Positions 51,251 through 61,477 of a stretch of 64,000 nt of DNA are shown piece by piece. The stretch comes from Xenorhabdus szentirmaii DSM 16338. Its GTDB lineage: Bacteria; Pseudomonadota; Gammaproteobacteria; Enterobacterales; Enterobacteriaceae. Location of the stretch: NCBI RefSeq assembly GCF_002632585.1, contig NZ_NIBV01000001.1:610094-674093 (forward strand), read 5' to 3'. Position 1 is the stretch's first letter, and the number at the start of each line of letters is the position of its first letter. Below the pieces are notes generated by a model. The model was given only the letters and a program-made list of their open reading frames with translations, was not told where the DNA came from and did no database searches. The position numbers and the translations under genes are program-made.

Positions 51251-51637
51251 TTAAAGGTGAGGCTCTAAAAACTCTTTCAGTTGAGTTTTTGACAAAGCAC
51301 CCACTTTTACAGCAACCTTTTCACCGTCTTTAAACAAAATCATGGTTGGGATACCACGGACACCAAATTTTGGCGCTGTTTCAGAGTGATGATCGATGTT
51401 CAGTTTAGCGACAGTCAGTGTCCCTGCATATTCTGAAGCGATTTCATCCAAAATGGGCGCTATCATTTTGCAAGGACCACACCACTCCGCCCAAAAGTCA
51501 ACGAGAACGGTACCACCTAAATTGAGTTTGTCTTCAGTGAAATCACCATCAGTCAGATGAGTGATACCTGCACTCAAAACTTTATCGATCTCAACATCAA
51601 TATCGATATCGATATCGTTTACAATTTTTTCATTCAT
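51251..51637 (-). CDS. trxA: Thioredoxin 1 with an Asp-Ile repeat N-terminal extension
   Basis: Cytoplasmic disulfide reductase with intact active site W-C-G-P-C (cysteines 53 and 56) and the cis-Pro in RGIPTMILF. The thioredoxin fold begins at ITHLTDGDF. In front of it are about 22 extra residues, [20 protein letters not shown], which E. coli thioredoxin (109 residues) lacks. ATG 51637 has GGAG 9 nt upstream, so the long 128-residue form is well supported; a TTG at the K-V-L-S junction would give about 108 residues but has poorer initiation signals. The Asp-Ile stretch comes from a GATATC hexanucleotide repeat. Upstream of rho and divergent from rhlB, as in E. coli. Confidence 0.93.
   Translation of the reverse strand: MNEKIVNDIDIDIDVEIDKVLSAGITHLTDGDFTEDKLNLGGTVLVDFWAEWCGPCKMIAPILDEIASEYAGTLTVAKLNIDHHSETAPKFGVRGIPTMILFKDGEKVAVKVGALSKTQLKEFLEPHL
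51584..51617. repeat. ATCGAT/GATATC hexanucleotide repeat inside trxA
   Basis: ATCGAT units occur at 51584, 51602 and 51608 with degenerate copies between, running on into ATCG. They encode the Asp-Ile dipeptides of the thioredoxin extension. Confidence 0.85.
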
Positions 51638-51759
51638 CAATTTTTGCTCCAAAATAAAATCTTTTACTGCGTAAGTAGTACATTAATCGACATAAGGGTG
51701 TCTTTATTTCAGCGGATACACTTTCTTAAAGCAATAGTTAACTGATATTCTACCATACT

Positions 51760-53046
51760 ATGAGCAAAACACATTTGACAGAAAAGAAGTTTTCCGACTT
51801 CGCATTGCACCCCAAGGTCATAGAAGCCCTTGATAAAAAGGGCTTTTCCAACTGCACGCCTATACAGGCGCTAACATTGCCTTTTACTGTCGAAGGCCGA
51901 GATGTTGCGGGGCAGGCACAAACGGGAACAGGCAAGACGCTGGCATTTCTGGCGTCTACTTTTCATTATTTACTTACCCATCCAGCGGTAAAGGAACGCA
52001 AAACCAATCAGCCAAGAGCGCTGATCATGGCGCCTACCCGCGAATTGGCTGTCCAGATCTATTCCGATGCTGAAGAGCTGGCAAGCGTCACCGGATTGAA
52101 AATGGGCCTTGCCTACGGCGGCGATGGTTATGATAAACAACTGCAAGTACTCGAATCCGGCGTCGACATCGTTATCGGCACCACAGGGCGTTTAATCGAT
52201 TATACCAAACAGGGACACCTCCACCTTGGCGCCATACAGGTTGTTGTGCTTGATGAAGCAGACCGTATGTACGATCTGGGTTTTATCAAAGATATCCGCT
52301 GGCTGTTCCGCCGTATGCCAACCGCTGCGGAAAGAATGAATTTGCTGTTCTCTGCAACATTATCTTATCGGGTACGTGAACTGGCTTTCGAACAAATGAA
52401 TGCACCTGAATATGTAGAAGTTGAACCATTGCAGAAAACAGGACACCGTATTAAGGAAGAGCTGTTTTATCCTTCCAACGAAGAAAAAATGCGTCTTCTA
52501 CAAACGTTGCTGGAAGAAGAGTGGCCTGATCGCTGCATCATTTTTGCCAATACGAAACACCGCTGTGAAGACATTTGGGCGCATCTGGCGGCTGATGGTC
52601 ATCGTGTCGGATTGCTCACTGGTGATGTGGCACAGAAAAAACGCCTGCGTATTCTTGAGGAATTCAGTCTGGGCAATATTGATATTCTCGTTGCGACTGA
52701 TGTTGCCGCACGCGGGTTACACATTCCTTCTGTAACACATGTCTTCAACTATGATTTACCGGATGACTGTGAAGATTATGTTCACCGCATTGGCCGGACA
52801 GGGCGTGCAGGAGAAAGCGGGCATTCCATCAGTTTGGCATGTGAAGAATATGCGCTGAATTTGCCTGCCATTGAAGAATATATCCAGCATCAGATACCTG
52901 TCAGTAAATATAACAGTGATGCATTGCTGCAAGATTTGCCAACGCCTAAGCGCCGTAATCGTTCACGCTCAGGAGGACATCCACGCCGCTCAAATATGCA
53001 ACGCCGCGGCAACACAACGCGCAATCGTAAACCACACTCAAGCTGA
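51760..53046 (+). CDS. rhlB: DEAD-box RNA helicase RhlB
   Basis: ATP-dependent helicase of the RNA degradosome, where it binds RNase E and unwinds RNA for PNPase. The 428 residues show the Q motif ([10 protein letters not shown]), Walker [28 protein letters not shown] with the DEAD box, SATLS, and [10 protein letters not shown]. The C-terminal tail is Arg-rich ([20 protein letters not shown]), an RNA-binding extension. Divergent from trxA; followed by gppA. Confidence 0.98.
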   Translation: MSKTHLTEKKFSDFALHPKVIEALDKKGFSNCTPIQALTLPFTVEGRDVAGQAQTGTGKTLAFLASTFHYLLTHPAVKERKTNQPRALIMAPTRELAVQIYSDAEELASVTGLKMGLAYGGDGYDKQLQVLESGVDIVIGTTGRLIDYTKQGHLHLGAIQVVVLDEADRMYDLGFIKDIRWLFRRMPTAAERMNLLFSATLSYRVRELAFEQMNAPEYVEVEPLQKTGHRIKEELFYPSNEEKMRLLQTLLEEEWPDRCIIFANTKHRCEDIWAHLAADGHRVGLLTGDVAQKKRLRILEEFSLGNIDILVATDVAARGLHIPSVTHVFNYDLPDDCEDYVHRIGRTGRAGESGHSISLACEEYALNLPAIEEYIQHQIPVSKYNSDALLQDLPTPKRRNRSRSGGHPRRSNMQRRGNTTRNRKPHSS

Positions 53047-53107
53047 AGCAGCTTGATGCTGAAATAACGCATGGCGGGATTTTACACTATCAGTTGGAAC
53101 AAACACT

Positions 53108-54616
53108 ATGCTGAGTTCTTCGTCGCTCTATGCCGCTATCGATTTAGGCTCAAACAGTTTCCATATGCTGGTTGTCCGTGAAGTATCCGGCAGCATTCAA
53201 GTGGTTACCCGTATTAAGCGCAAGGTCAGACTGGCCACCGGGTTAGATAAAAATAACCATTTATCAAAACAGGCAATGGAACGGGGATGGCAATGTCTGC
53301 ATCTCTTTTCCGAATACTTGCAAAATATTCCAGCCTCACAGATCCGTGTTGTCGCGACAGCAACCCTGCGGCTCGCAGCGAATTCTGATGAATTTGTCAC
53401 GAAGGCTTCAGAAATATTGGATAGCCCGGTGAATATTATCAGTGGTGAAGAAGAAGCCCGGCTAATCTATCAGGGTGTTGCCCACACGACAGGTGGGCCT
53501 GAAAAACGGCTTGTTGTGGATATTGGCGGTGCCAGTACAGAATTAGTCATAGGCACCGGCGCCAAAACCAACCAGCTGTTCAGCCTTGAAATGGGCTGTG
53601 TGACTTGGCTGGAGCGTTATTTCAATGACCGAAGCCTGACAGCAGAAAACTTTGCCAAAGCGGAATCTGCCGCCCATCATATTCTCAACCCCCTGACCAC
53701 AACGCTGCGGGAACAGGGCTGGCAGATTTGCGTAGGGGCGTCCGGCACAGTACAGGCTTTGCAGGAAATCATGATTGCTCAAGGGATGGATGAACAGATC
53801 ACTTTGCCCAAACTTGAGCAACTCAAGCATCAAGCGATCGAATGCGGCAAATTGGAAGAGTTGGAAATCGACGGGCTGACTCTGGAACGGGCACTGGTTT
53901 TTCCCAGCGGATTGGCAATCCTAATCGCTATTTTTCAGGCATTGAATATCGATGGCATGACACTGGCAGGTGGCGCTCTCCGTGAAGGATTAATTTATGG
54001 CATGCTGGATTGGCCTATTGAGCAGGACATCCGCACAAGAACCTTACGGAATACTCAAAATCGCTTCCAGTTGGACATTGCACAGGCACAGCGTGTTAAG
54101 CAACTGGCTGAAAATTTCTGCCAGCAAGTCGCTAAATCATGGGAATTGGATGATCGCTGCCGCGAATTACTGAGTAGTGCATGCCTGCTCCATGAAATAG
54201 GCTTGTGCATTGATTTTCGCCAAGGGGCAGCACATGCCGCTTACCTTGTCAGCCACTTAGATCTACCCGGCTATACACCAGCCCAAAAAAGACTGTTGGC
54301 GGTACTTTTGAAAAATCAAAATGGCCCAATCGATTTATCATCACTCAGTCAGCAAAATGCGTTGCCATCATTACAAGCACAGCGGCTATGCCGTTTATTG
54401 CGTTCAGCCATTATTTTTGCCAGCCGGCGGCAGGATGACTCTTTACCTGCCTTACGATTGCGAGTGGAAAATGAAACGCTCATTATTACCCTGCCTTATC
54501 ATTGGCAGGCAGAGCACCCTCTCAGGGCCGAAACATTGCAGCAAGAAATGAAATGGCAAAGTTATGTCCAATGGATGCTGTTTATTGAAGAGCAGAATAA
54601 CTCCCGTTTAGGCTGA
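53108..54616 (+). CDS. gppA: Guanosine pentaphosphate/exopolyphosphatase GppA
   Basis: Converts pppGpp to ppGpp in the stringent response and also attacks polyphosphate. The 502 residues form an ASKHA-fold Ppx/GppA phosphatase: phosphate-1 loop [15 protein letters not shown], catalytic Glu region in [14 protein letters not shown], and phosphate-2 loop [16 protein letters not shown]-terminal HD-like helical domain follows. It is 61 bp after rhlB and convergent with rep. Confidence 0.97.
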   Translation: MLSSSSLYAAIDLGSNSFHMLVVREVSGSIQVVTRIKRKVRLATGLDKNNHLSKQAMERGWQCLHLFSEYLQNIPASQIRVVATATLRLAANSDEFVTKASEILDSPVNIISGEEEARLIYQGVAHTTGGPEKRLVVDIGGASTELVIGTGAKTNQLFSLEMGCVTWLERYFNDRSLTAENFAKAESAAHHILNPLTTTLREQGWQICVGASGTVQALQEIMIAQGMDEQITLPKLEQLKHQAIECGKLEELEIDGLTLERALVFPSGLAILIAIFQALNIDGMTLAGGALREGLIYGMLDWPIEQDIRTRTLRNTQNRFQLDIAQAQRVKQLAENFCQQVAKSWELDDRCRELLSSACLLHEIGLCIDFRQGAAHAAYLVSHLDLPGYTPAQKRLLAVLLKNQNGPIDLSSLSQQNALPSLQAQRLCRLLRSAIIFASRRQDDSLPALRLRVENETLIITLPYHWQAEHPLRAETLQQEMKWQSYVQWMLFIEEQNNSRLG

Positions 54617-54637
54617 TTTTTTAGTGGCTTTTTCTAT

Positions 54638-54664
54638 ACCCTGTATTCCTCACGGATACAGGGT
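54638..54664. terminator. Hairpin between gppA and rep
   Basis: ACCCTGTAT and ATACAGGGT form a 9-bp stem with a 9-nt loop between the convergent gppA and rep genes. A U tract is weak on both strands. Confidence 0.55.
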
Positions 54665-54673
54665 GCTATTGCG

Positions 54674-56704
54674 CTATTTACCAACGCTTTTCTGCCCAAG
54701 CCCCAAGCGTGATTTTATATCTGCAAGACGGGATTGCCCCTTTTGCATTCGTTCTTCCGCACTGACCACCGGTTTCCCCTGTGGCCAGTGCAAATCATCC
54801 TGTGGCAATTCAAGTAAAAAACGGCTTGGTTCAGGGCGGATCAGTTCCCCATACTGGCGGCGCTCTTTACTGAGGGTGAAAAAGAGTTCTCTTTGGGCAC
54901 GGGTAATGCCGACATAGGCCAGACGGCGTTCTTCCTCGATATTATCTTCATCAATGCTACTTTGGTGTGGCAACAAGCCTTCTTCCATCCCGACCAAAAA
55001 AACATAAGGGAATTCGAGCCCCTTGGAAGCATGCAACGTCATAAGCTGAACCTGATCCAGCTCTTCATCTTCTTCCCCACGCTCCAGCATATCCCGAAGT
55101 GTAAAGCGCGCCACAACTTGAGAAAGCGTCATGGGTTCATTCAAATCATCCCCTTCAAGCATTTCGCTCATCCAAGTGAAAAGCTGGTTGACGTTCTTCA
55201 TTCTCATTTCGGCCGCTTTTGGGCTGGGTGAATTTTCATATAGCCAGCTTTCGTAATCCATGCCGCGCAATAAATCCCTCACGGCCAGCAGTGGCTCACG
55301 CTCAGCCTGACGGGCAATTTCATCCATCCAGTGAGTAAAACGCTGCAATGCGGCCAAACCCCGCCCCGTTAAGTGCTGTTCCAAACCCAGATCAAAGCTG
55401 GACTGATAGAGGCTTTTGTTGCGTTGATTTGCCCATTCCCCCAGCTTCTGGATTGTAACTGCGCCAATTTCCCGCCGTGGTGTATTGACGATACGCAAAA
55501 ATGCGCTGTCATCTTCAGGGTTGGTCAGGACACGCAAGTAAGAAAGCAAATCTTTGATTTCAGGTCGTGAGAAAAAAGAGGTTCCCCCCGAAATTCGGTA
55601 CGGGATACGGTTTTGCATCAACATCTTCTCAAAGATGCGGGATTGATGATTACCGCGATAAAGGATGGCGTAATCTTTGTATTCTGTTTTATTAATAAAG
55701 TGATGGGCGATCAGTTCCCCGATAACACGTTCAGCTTCATGATCTTCATTATTGGCTTCTATTACCCTGAGTGGATCGCCATAGTGCAAGTCTGAAAAAA
55801 GTTTTTTCTCAAATACATGGGGGTTATTGGCAATCAAAATATTCGCTGCTTTCAGGATCCTGCCCGATGAACGGTAATTTTGTTCCAACTTGATCACATT
55901 CAACTGGGGAAAATCTTCTTTCAACAAGATCAAGTTTTGTGGGCGGGCACCACGCCATGAATAAATAGACTGATCGTCATCCCCCACCACAGTAAAACGG
56001 GCACGATGACCAACCAGCAATTTCACCAGTTGATATTGGCTGGTGTTGGTATCTTGATATTCATCCACCAGCAAATAACGGAGCTTATTTTGCCAGCGCT
56101 CCCTGATTTCTTCATCACGCATTAATAACAACGTTGGTTTGGTAATCAGATCATCAAAATCAAGAACGTTGCAACTGCTCAATTGCAAATCATAGCGGCG
56201 ATAGCATTCCGCAAATTGATGTTCTTGCGCTGAACGGGCTCTCCTGATCACCTGTTCTGGTGACATTAAGTCATTCTTCCAATTCGAAATGTTCGAAATT
56301 AATTTTTGCAGCAGATCCTTGTCTTCTTCCAGCAAATCTGCGGTCAGATCTTTCAACAAAGCCATTTGATCCTGATCATCGAACAAAGAAAAATTACGCT
56401 TCATTCCCAGCGCCTTGTATTCACGCTTAACGATCTCCAAACCCAAGGTATGGAAAGTCGATATCATCAAACCTTTTGTTTCCTTGCGGCCCAACGTTTG
56501 TGCCACGCGCTCTTTCATTTCGCGTGCTGCCTTATTGGTAAAGGTGACTGCGGCAATGTGCCGGGCCTGATAACCACAGGTGCGGATCAGGTGGGCAATT
56601 TTATTGGTGATCACGCGGGTTTTGCCGGAGCCTGCTCCCGCCAGAACCAGACAAGGCCCTGTGACAAATTCAACCGCTTGTTGTTGGCTTGGATTTAATC
56701 GCAT
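54674..56704 (-). CDS. rep: ATP-dependent DNA helicase Rep
   Basis: 3'-5' superfamily 1 helicase that travels with the replisome through DnaB and removes protein roadblocks. The 676 residues (E. coli 673) contain Walker [39 protein letters not shown] and VGITRAQRE. It begins [13 protein letters not shown], the Rep-specific opening that separates it from UvrD. In E. coli ppiC and ilvC follow further on; here a gene-poor kilobase separates rep from ilvC. Confidence 0.98.
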   Translation of the reverse strand: MRLNPSQQQAVEFVTGPCLVLAGAGSGKTRVITNKIAHLIRTCGYQARHIAAVTFTNKAAREMKERVAQTLGRKETKGLMISTFHTLGLEIVKREYKALGMKRNFSLFDDQDQMALLKDLTADLLEEDKDLLQKLISNISNWKNDLMSPEQVIRRARSAQEHQFAECYRRYDLQLSSCNVLDFDDLITKPTLLLMRDEEIRERWQNKLRYLLVDEYQDTNTSQYQLVKLLVGHRARFTVVGDDDQSIYSWRGARPQNLILLKEDFPQLNVIKLEQNYRSSGRILKAANILIANNPHVFEKKLFSDLHYGDPLRVIEANNEDHEAERVIGELIAHHFINKTEYKDYAILYRGNHQSRIFEKMLMQNRIPYRISGGTSFFSRPEIKDLLSYLRVLTNPEDDSAFLRIVNTPRREIGAVTIQKLGEWANQRNKSLYQSSFDLGLEQHLTGRGLAALQRFTHWMDEIARQAEREPLLAVRDLLRGMDYESWLYENSPSPKAAEMRMKNVNQLFTWMSEMLEGDDLNEPMTLSQVVARFTLRDMLERGEEDEELDQVQLMTLHASKGLEFPYVFLVGMEEGLLPHQSSIDEDNIEEERRLAYVGITRAQRELFFTLSKERRQYGELIRPEPSRFLLELPQDDLHWPQGKPVVSAEERMQKGQSRLADIKSRLGLGQKSVGK

Positions 56705-57774
56705 ACTATTTCGAAAATGATATCAGAATGAAAGATCAGGGAGCTGAATTGTAGCAGAAAGCAACTGATGGAGATATTTTCTTTAAAAAAACTTATTTCT
56801 TTTTATTTAAGATGAATTCTTTGTAAATGTGACAATATTAAATAATCAGATAAAATCACCTTCAATTGTTCGAAAAGACAGATATATTGCAATAGTGTTT
56901 CATCTAATTCCCTGAAGGAATGCAGGTGGCGATTTGATACTCCGGGGATAAAGAAACAATTCACTATTTTAAAGCAAATAGTTAAAACTAATATTGATCT
57001 ATTATCTAGGTCAGCTCTAAAATCAATCCGATTAAATAAGATTAACACACTTAAACCTTGCAATAATTCAATATATTAAATCAAATAAAATTTAATAATG
57101 ATTATTTTCATGTATTTCTAATTAACTTGCTGTAACAATCACCCTGAACATGCAACAATGAGAGATCTAAGGGGAGAATGTAGTAATTATTTAAAACCTT
57201 AAGAGAGATAAAGATGTAAAATGGAACATTTATTAAGGATATTAGAAATCACATATATTCCCATTGTGTTTTCAGTATCATACATTATTGTTGGTTATAA
57301 TATTTTCAAAGAAAAAATAAGACCTTACAACATTCTATCATCATAATATTATTCATAGCCATGTGTCAGAATAGAGATAACCTATCGCTTTGACATTCAT
57401 TGTCTTGATTCCTATTTTACTTATCATTTTATATTTATTCCCTCATCACAATAAACACAAACACCATATTTCATACTACTCATGGTTATGCTGGGCTATC
57501 ATTATTAATACTATTATTAACATTTCCTTTTCGGAATAGGCCTACGATTTAAATGACTATACTCAGCAAGCCACAAAATAACGTAATTATCCGTAATAAA
57601 TTTATCAATAACATTAAAATTATAAACAAGAGGTAATAAAAGGGATGAATTATATCATGGCAAGTTGGGCATGGAAGGATTAAGGAGTACATGTCATTCA
57701 ATTGCAATAGCCCAAAGAGCCATTTAAAACATGCCAATGGCAGCATTGGTAAACTGAATATTCAGAGATTAAAA
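56705..57774. other. Gene-poor AT-rich spacer between rep and ilvC
   Basis: About 1.1 kb. Other than the possible membrane-protein remnant at 57221-57539, no coding frame is convincing. E. coli has ppiC near this place; I find no trace of its parvulin fold here. Confidence 0.6.
57221..57539 (+). pseudogene. Possible remnant of a small membrane protein gene
   Basis: ATG 57221 opens a 41-residue frame, MEHLLRILEITYIPIVFSVS then YIIVGYNIFKEKIRPYN, stopping at 57346. In other frames the sequence continues as hydrophobic peptide: IIILFIAMCQNRDNLSL, then LTFIVLIPILLIILYLFP and SWLCWAIIINTIINIS to TAG 57539. Joined by two frame changes this would be a protein of about 100 residues with three membrane helices. 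No family was recognised, and AT-rich DNA can look hydrophobic by chance. Confidence 0.4.
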
Positions 57775-57808
57775 TACCCTGCCCGGGTTTATTTCATCGG
57801 ACAGGGTA
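57775..57808 (-). terminator. Terminator downstream of ilvC
   Basis: TACCCTG (57775-57781) pairs with CAGGGTA (57802-57808), extended inward by CCG/CGG past one mismatch. On the minus strand it is followed by TTTTAAT. It starts 10 bp after the ilvC stop codon. Confidence 0.75.
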
Positions 57809-57817
57809 GAGATCAGA

Positions 57818-59296
57818 TTATCCGCCAACAGCAATGCGTTTCATATCTGTCATATAACCACGCAATGTACGGCCGACAATTTCAATTGGATGGTTACGGA
57901 TCGCTTCATTCACATCGCGTAATTGCGCATTATCGATGCCATTGTCTGCAACCGTTTTACCTAAATCCCCTGCTTGCAGGGCCGGCATAAATTTTTCTTT
58001 CAGCAACGGCACTGCAACATGAGAGAACAGGTAATTGCCATATTCCGCAGTATCAGAAATCACCACGTTCATTTCATACAGGCGCTTACGGGCAATCGTA
58101 TTCGCTATCAATGGCAGTTCATGCAAGGATTCGTAATATGCAGACTCTTCAATAATGCCAGCGTCTACCATCGTTTCAAATGCCAGTTCTACCCCAGCCT
58201 TAACCATTGCAATCATCAGCACACCGTGATCAAAATATTCTTGCTCACTGATGTTGCCACTGTAATCAGGGTAATTTTCGAATGGAGTTTTTCCTGTTTC
58301 TTCACGCCAGGTCAGCAGATTTTTGTCGTCATTTGCCCAGTCAGCCATCATTGTGGAAGAAAATTCACCAGAAATGATGTCATCCATATGTTTTTGGAAC
58401 AGTGGAGTCAGAATCGTCTTCAGTTGTTCGGAAAGCGCATAAGCCCTCAGTTTCGCTGCATTAGGGAGGCGATCCATCATCAGGGTAATGCCACCTTGTT
58501 TCAGCGCTTCCGTAATTGTTTCCCAGCCAAACTGAATTAATTTTCCGGCATGGCCCGGTTCCGCACCGTCAGCAATCAATTGGTCATAACACAGTAAAGA
58601 ACCGGTTTGTAACATGCCACACAGAATGGTTTGTTCGCCCATCAAATCTGATTTGACTTCTGCTACGAAAGACGATTCCAGAACACCGGCACGATGCCCT
58701 CCTGTTGCCGCCGCCCACGCTTTCGCAATCGCCATTCCCTCGCCTTTGGCATCATTTTCTGGATGCACAGCAACCAATGTCGGAACACCGAATCCACGTT
58801 TATATTCTTCACGGACTTCCGTTCCCGGACATTTAGGGGCAACCATGACAACCGTAATATCTTCACGGATCTGCTCACCCACTTCAACGATGTTGAAACC
58901 ATGGGAATAACCCAGTGCAGCACCTTCTTTCATTAAAGGCTGAACAGCACGAACAACTGATGAATGCTGTTTGTCCGGCGTAAGGTTGATAACAAGATCG
59001 GCTTGTGGAATTAATTCTTCATAGGTGCCGACTTTGAAACCATTTTCCGTTGCCTTACGCCACGATGCGCGTTTTTCTTCAATCGCTTCTTTACGCAGGG
59101 CATAAGAAATATCTAAACCAGAATCTCGCATATTAAGACCTTGGTTTAGACCTTGCGCACCACACCCTACGATCACGACTTTCTTGCCTTTTAAATACCC
59201 TGCCTCGTCAGTAAATTCTTCTCGTGCCATAAAACGGCACTTACCTAACTGCGCCAATTTCTGGCGTAAGTTCAACGTATCAAAATAATTAGCCAT
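57818..59296 (-). CDS. ilvC: Ketol-acid reductoisomerase (NADP+)
   Basis: Second common step of isoleucine and valine synthesis: isomeroreduction of acetolactate and acetohydroxybutyrate with NADPH and Mg2+. The 492-residue protein is the long class II (enterobacterial/plant) form with a duplicated C-terminal knotted domain. [21 protein letters not shown] is the Rossmann motif, and the metal-binding Asp and Glu residues lie in [13 protein letters not shown]. It is divergent from its activator ilvY, with an IlvY box in between. Confidence 0.98.
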   Translation of the reverse strand: MANYFDTLNLRQKLAQLGKCRFMAREEFTDEAGYLKGKKVVIVGCGAQGLNQGLNMRDSGLDISYALRKEAIEEKRASWRKATENGFKVGTYEELIPQADLVINLTPDKQHSSVVRAVQPLMKEGAALGYSHGFNIVEVGEQIREDITVVMVAPKCPGTEVREEYKRGFGVPTLVAVHPENDAKGEGMAIAKAWAAATGGHRAGVLESSFVAEVKSDLMGEQTILCGMLQTGSLLCYDQLIADGAEPGHAGKLIQFGWETITEALKQGGITLMMDRLPNAAKLRAYALSEQLKTILTPLFQKHMDDIISGEFSSTMMADWANDDKNLLTWREETGKTPFENYPDYSGNISEQEYFDHGVLMIAMVKAGVELAFETMVDAGIIEESAYYESLHELPLIANTIARKRLYEMNVVISDTAEYGNYLFSHVAVPLLKEKFMPALQAGDLGKTVADNGIDNAQLRDVNEAIRNHPIEIVGRTLRGYMTDMKRIAVGG

Positions 59297-59390
59297 GGTG
59301 ACTCCGATATAATTAGGTGTGATGTTGTTTGCATAGTGCCAATATATGACATGAAGGCCATTGCTTAAATTGATATATTAACAAGACTAT

Positions 59391-59407
59391 ATTGCAATTT
59401 ATGCAAT
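59391..59407. promoter_or_regulatory. IlvY operator between ilvC and ilvY
   Basis: ATTGCA-N5-TGCAAT is a perfect 6+6-bp palindrome containing the LysR-type T-N11-A pattern, in the 156-bp divergent spacer. A weaker half-matching copy (ATTGC-N5-TTGATAT) begins at 59360, 31 bp away, suggesting the two tandem operators known in E. coli. Confidence 0.75.
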
Positions 59408-59452
59408 GCCACCTGCCCCAGCAAAAAGTCATCAGAAAAAAGGCTGAACGCG

Positions 59453-60334
59453 ATGGATCTACGTGATTTAAAATTATTTTTACATCTTGCGGAAAGTTGT
59501 CATTTTGGGCGCACAGCGACAGCCATGCATGTCAGCCCCTCCACACTTTCCCGCCAGATCCAGCGTCTTGAAGAATTATTGGGGCATACCTTGTTCTTAC
59601 GGGATAACCGAACGGTGAAACTCACCGCTGCGGGCGAACAATTAAAACAATTTGCCCAGCAAACACTCTTACAATATAAACAGCTACAACATTCGCTAAA
59701 TCACCAAAATCCATCACTGACGGGGGAATTGCGCCTGTTTTGTTCGGTGACTGCTGCCTATAGCCATCTTCCACAAGTCTTGGATAAATTCAGGGCAGAG
59801 CATCCTTTGGTAGAAATCAAACTGACAACAGGCGATGCTGCCGATGCCGTTGATAAAATTCAGTCCGATGCCGCTGATTTGGGGATAGCAGGCAAGCCGG
59901 AAAAATTACCGGATAACATCAGTTTTACCAAAATAGGTGAAGTACCGCTGGTATTGATTGCTCCTGCCCTGCCTTGTGCAGTAAGAGCTCTCGCGACAGA
60001 AGACCAGCCTGACTGGAGTCGCATTCCTTTTATCCTGCCCGAGCATGGCCCTTCCCGTAAGCGCATTGAGTTTTGGTTCCGCCGGCATAAAATCTTGCAT
60101 CCGGTGATTTATGCAACGGTTTCCGGCCATGAAGCGATTGTTTCCATGGTTGCATTAGGCTGTGGGATTGCGTTAATCCCCGCCGTTGTCGTCGAGAATA
60201 GCCCTGAACCTGTACGGAATCGTATTTCGCTGCTGGAAAATATTTCTTTAGTCGAACCGTTTGAATTAGGTGTCTGTGCACTCAGTAAACGTTTGAATGA
60301 ACCTTTGATTAAAGCGTTTTGGGAACTGTTGTAG
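59453..60334 (+). CDS. ilvY: LysR-type activator IlvY
   Basis: Positive regulator of ilvC, responding to acetolactate or acetohydroxybutyrate, and a repressor of its own gene. The 293 residues hold an N-terminal winged helix (DLKLFLHLAESCHFGRTATAMHVSPSTLSRQIQRLE) and a LysR substrate domain (LRLFCSVTAAYSHLPQVLDKF). Divergent from ilvC across the IlvY box. It marks the end of the block matching E. coli near 85 min. Confidence 0.97.
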   Translation: MDLRDLKLFLHLAESCHFGRTATAMHVSPSTLSRQIQRLEELLGHTLFLRDNRTVKLTAAGEQLKQFAQQTLLQYKQLQHSLNHQNPSLTGELRLFCSVTAAYSHLPQVLDKFRAEHPLVEIKLTTGDAADAVDKIQSDAADLGIAGKPEKLPDNISFTKIGEVPLVLIAPALPCAVRALATEDQPDWSRIPFILPEHGPSRKRIEFWFRRHKILHPVIYATVSGHEAIVSMVALGCGIALIPAVVVENSPEPVRNRISLLENISLVEPFELGVCALSKRLNEPLIKAFWELL

Positions 60335-60619
60335 AACAATCCCCTATTTTAGTGCCCGAAATGTCCTGCCATTTTTCTCGTTGCAGTTTTATTGGCGGCA
60401 TTTTCCAATTCATTGAGGATGTCTGATTGTCATACATACTATTTAATTTCAGGACTATTAAAAAATAACAAAATAAAAAGATCGTAAAATTGGACTGACT
60501 TCTCTTCAAATGATCGACTATGATGATTTTTTTATTTAGTTATGGAGTCAAAATTAACGTATTACACGTTACAAGGTAAACTGCATTTACTCACTGCTTT
60601 TCTGATAAGGGATGAGGCC

Positions 60620-61456
60620 ATGACATCAAGTACATTAACGACTTCTCAGTTTATCCGGCAATACAAGCACACAACCTGTAAACTGAATTTCCTTTCTTAT
60701 GTAACCACTGAGTTTCACCAACACCCTTGTATTCAACTCAGCTTATCCCTGCATGGCGATGATTTGTTGTCGATAATGACTGAAGATGGAACGCATTTAA
60801 CCTATGGTTGTATTATTGGCCCCAATATAATGCATAAGTTAAATTCATCGAATACTTGCAGTATTACACTACTTATAGAACCTACTGATGAAAATTATCA
60901 TTTATTTAACCATCTCACAGAGAGTTTGCCCGTTATTTTTTTGGAGCGTGATAATATAATATCAATTATAAACTATTTAATTGAATCCTTTCTTTGTAGG
61001 AAAAACCCCGATACTGCCATTATTTATTCTTTAATTGGTTCATACCTGTCATGTCACTGCCAGTTCGATAAACGGATCATAAAAGCGATTTCGTTTATTG
61101 ATTCACTTTCAGTAAAACGGGTTTCATCCCGCCAAGTGGCCGATAAAATTTACCTCTCTGAAAGCCGGTTCTTACACCTTTTCCGTGATCAAGTTGGTAT
61201 TAATTTCCGTGCTTATTTGCTCTGGTTGCGTTTAAGTGATGCCATTGAAGAGATACATTTAAATGATTCTTTAACCTTAGTCGCTAATAATTGTGGTTTT
61301 TCTGATACTGCGCACTTTAGCCGAACCTGCAAAATGTCTTATGGGATACGCCCTTCAGATATTAAGCGCCTCACCCAAAACGATTCGCATATCGACTGCA
61401 AGACCGTTGAATGCCTCAATAAACTGATGCTGAATAATATCCCGGCGGTAACCTGA
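60620..61456 (+). CDS. AraC/XylS-family transcriptional regulator
   Basis: The C-terminal domain has two helix-turn-helix motifs: VSSRQVADKIYLSESRFLHLFRDQVG and LTLVANNCGFSDTAHFSRTCKMSYGIRPSDIKR. The N-terminal domain of about 170 residues is Leu-rich and not of a recognised ligand type; EFHQHPCIQLSLSLHG has cupin-like features. I prefer ATG 60620 (278 residues; AAGGGATGAGG upstream) to ATG 60542, which has no Shine-Dalgarno. It is convergent with the EmrB-like gene 21 bp away. It may control the pump, but there is no direct sequence evidence. Confidence 0.85.
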   Translation: MTSSTLTTSQFIRQYKHTTCKLNFLSYVTTEFHQHPCIQLSLSLHGDDLLSIMTEDGTHLTYGCIIGPNIMHKLNSSNTCSITLLIEPTDENYHLFNHLTESLPVIFLERDNIISIINYLIESFLCRKNPDTAIIYSLIGSYLSCHCQFDKRIIKAISFIDSLSVKRVSSRQVADKIYLSESRFLHLFRDQVGINFRAYLLWLRLSDAIEEIHLNDSLTLVANNCGFSDTAHFSRTCKMSYGIRPSDIKRLTQNDSHIDCKTVECLNKLMLNNIPAVT

Positions 61457-61477
61457 AAGGTAACAGACAGATTCAAG

